Origin: an uncultured Litorilinea sp.
GTDB lineage: Bacteria > Chloroflexota > Anaerolineae > Caldilineales > Caldilineaceae
Direction of reading: 5' to 3'
Assembly: GCA_937922105.1 (NCBI GenBank)
Contig: CAKZVN010000046.1
Location: forward strand, 1 to 6,452
DNA: 6,452 nucleotides
Below are positions 5,199 through 6,452 of this stretch, piece by piece. Within the stretch, counting starts at the first letter, position 1. The number at the start of each line of letters is the position of its first letter. A program made the translations under genes and the position numbers. The notes beneath the pieces were generated by a model. That model was not told where the DNA came from. It ran no database searches and saw only the letters and a list, made by a program, of their open reading frames with translations.

Positions 5199-6149
5199 CT
5201 ATCCCTTGACTGCACCCTCCAGCATGGCGCGGAAGAAAACGCTGCGCGTAAAGAGGAAGAGCACCACCACCGGCAACGCAATCAGGATGCAAGCCGCCGC
5301 AATCACCTGGAAGTTGATGATGTTCTGGCTGAGGAAGTCATAGAGGCCGAACATAGCCGGCTTGAGCGCATTGCGCGCAATCAACAGATACCCCGCAATG
5401 AACTCATTCCACACATTGACAAAGGTCAACAAGAAGATGGACATCAGGCCGGGCGTCGCCAGCGGCATGGTGATGCGAAAGAGCGCGCCCACCGGGCTGC
5501 ACCCGTCAATAAAAGCTGCCTCCTCCAACTCCTGCGGGATGGTGTCGAAAAAGCCTTTCGCAACCCACACGCTCAACGGGAGAAAGAAGCCCACATAGAC
5601 CACCACGATAAAAATGCGGTCGTCGTAAAACGGTAGCGCGGCACGGCGCAAATCCACGCCCATTTGATAGAGCGCCAACAAGTTGGTCAGCAGCGGAATG
5701 CCGGTAGTCGCCAGGATGGTGGTCATCAATAGCCCGCGCCCCGGGAATTTATAGCGCGAGACCGCATACCCCGCCAACCCCGCCAAGATCACCACGATCA
5801 AAGCTGACGTGGTGGCGTAGAGCAGTGTATTGGGCACATAGATGCGCACCAGGTTGCCGGTCAGGGCAAAGCCGACAGGCCAGCCGCCGGTCGGGCGCGG
5901 GGCCAAGACCCGCTCGTAGCCCTCCACCGCCCAGCGGCACGCCAACGGGTCGAAGCCGCTGGTGGGCGTGTCGCAAGGAAACCAGACGGGCGGGCGCCGG
6001 ATCACATCGCGCTCTTGCTTGAACGAGATAAGCAACGTCGTTGCCACCGGCAACAACATCATAAAAGCCACCAGCGAAAGAATCAGATTGACCGCCCACC
6101 CTTGCCAGTGGCGGCGGGCGCGGTGTAGCAACGTCGTCATCTTAGGCAT
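5199..6149 (-). CDS. Carbohydrate ABC transporter permease, MalG-like (CUT1)
   Basis: A complete 316-residue inner-membrane protein of the BPD_transp_1 family, and the second permease of a CUT1 sugar importer. Six hydrophobic segments fit the family: about 18-42, 107-130, 140-163, 179-197, 232-256 and 282-301. The EAA loop that docks with the ATPase is clear (ELEEAAFIDG, residues 207-216, with MP at 228-229). The loop between the first two segments is long (about 43-106) and contains Cys59 and Cys71. The start at 6149 follows GAGGAG by 4 nt and overlaps the upstream permease stop by 8 nt, suggesting translational coupling; an ATG at 6140 is possible. It seems to be the last gene of its operon, with the hairpin at 5103-5131 behind it. 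The sugar substrate cannot be inferred from the permease alone. Confidence 0.92.
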   Translation of the reverse strand: MPKMTTLLHRARRHWQGWAVNLILSLVAFMMLLPVATTLLISFKQERDVIRRPPVWFPCDTPTSGFDPLACRWAVEGYERVLAPRPTGGWPVGFALTGNLVRIYVPNTLLYATTSALIVVILAGLAGYAVSRYKFPGRGLLMTTILATTGIPLLTNLLALYQMGVDLRRAALPFYDDRIFIVVVYVGFFLPLSVWVAKGFFDTIPQELEEAAFIDGCSPVGALFRITMPLATPGLMSIFLLTFVNVWNEFIAGYLLIARNALKPAMFGLYDFLSQNIINFQVIAAACILIALPVVVLFLFTRSVFFRAMLEGAVKG

Positions 6150-6452
6150 TGCGCTCCTCGACGCGCGTCACCCGGAGGATCCCTGCAATCAACAACCAAT
6201 TGACCAGCGCAATCAGCATTGCCAACGCCGCTGCGCGCCCGAACTCCAACTGGCCCCAGCCCAGCGAATAGAGCAGATAGCTCAACACTTCGGTGGATGT
6301 ACCGGGTCCGCCTCCGGTCAGGGAGAAAATCATGCCCACCCCGTTCATGCCGCTCAGGGTGAGGCTAAAGAGCGCCACCACCAGCGTGGGCAGGATCAGC
6401 GGCAGGATGATGTTGACCACCACCTGCACCGGGTGGGCGCCGTCAATGCGCG
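6142..6452 (-). CDS. Carbohydrate ABC transporter permease, MalF/UgpA-like, C-terminal part
   Basis: Only the last 103 codons lie in the window; the frame is open at the right edge, so no start is called. The visible part enters inside the EAA loop (RIDGAHPVQVV ... ILPLILP), followed by a hydrophobic segment, then FSLTGGGPGTSTEVLSYLLY, a strongly conserved signature of MalF/UgpA-type CUT1 permeases. A last membrane segment (AAALAMLIALVNWLLIAG) and a short basic tail end the protein. It pairs with the MalG-like permease, whose start codon overlaps its TAA stop. A solute-binding protein gene and perhaps regulators are expected upstream, outside the window. Confidence 0.9.
   Translation of the reverse strand, partial: RIDGAHPVQVVVNIILPLILPTLVVALFSLTLSGMNGVGMIFSLTGGGPGTSTEVLSYLLYSLGWGQLEFGRAAALAMLIALVNWLLIAGILRVTRVEERNA

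Noticed and set aside
3514..5343. A very long plus-strand open frame (609 codons) opposite the permease
   Set aside because: It is the antisense shadow of the permease gene: its translation is rich in His, Arg and Gln with low-complexity runs and no family signature, while the minus-strand frame has clear membrane segments and motifs.
1..6452. tRNA or rRNA genes, CRISPR arrays, insertion sequences, integrases
   Set aside because: No cloverleaf arms, regularly spaced repeats, transposase motifs or paired terminal repeats were seen on either strand.

Overview
The window looks like part of a high-G+C bacterial chromosome carrying carbohydrate-uptake genes. The mix of a phytanoyl-CoA dioxygenase-like gene, a cytosolic-looking sulfatase and a CUT1 sugar ABC transporter would fit an environmental Chloroflexota genome of the Anaerolineae or Caldilineae type. 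That placement is inferred from protein style and gene company, because no marker gene is present.

Layout, left to right. Positions 1-207 (minus strand) hold the N-terminal 69 codons of a PhyH-like oxygenase that runs off the left edge. Positions 208-578 are a divergent intergenic region. It has a good minus-strand promoter (-35 TTGACA, 17-bp spacer, -10 TAGGAT) and a long PhyH leader containing two adjoining inverted repeats and a run of degenerate 13-bp repeats. Positions 579-2066 (plus) encode a complete S1-type sulfatase with a TTG start and an intact C-x-P-x-R formylglycine motif. Positions 2067-2258 separate convergent genes and carry a perfect 14-bp stem-loop plus a possible gene remnant.

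On the minus strand, 5028-3133 encodes an SLC13/DASS-type permease with two RCK_C (TrkA_C) domains. It is followed 28 nt later by an alpha/beta hydrolase (3104-2259), probably in the same operon. Upstream, 5029-5198 is a compact control region: a terminator-like hairpin, a near-consensus promoter and a CRP/FNR-type palindrome TTGTGA-N6-TCACAA overlapping its -35. Upstream again are two overlapping CUT1 ABC permease genes on the minus strand: a complete MalG-like one (6149-5199) and the C-terminal end of a MalF/UgpA-like one (6452-6142) that starts outside the window.

How they may work together (inference): the ABC importer brings in an oligosaccharide or sugar derivative, the signal-peptide-free sulfatase could remove sulfate from it in the cytoplasm, and the SLC13-like carrier could move the sulfate or another small anion. 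No single gene is novel in kind. The most interesting parts are the two regulatory regions, 221-418 and 5103-5171.
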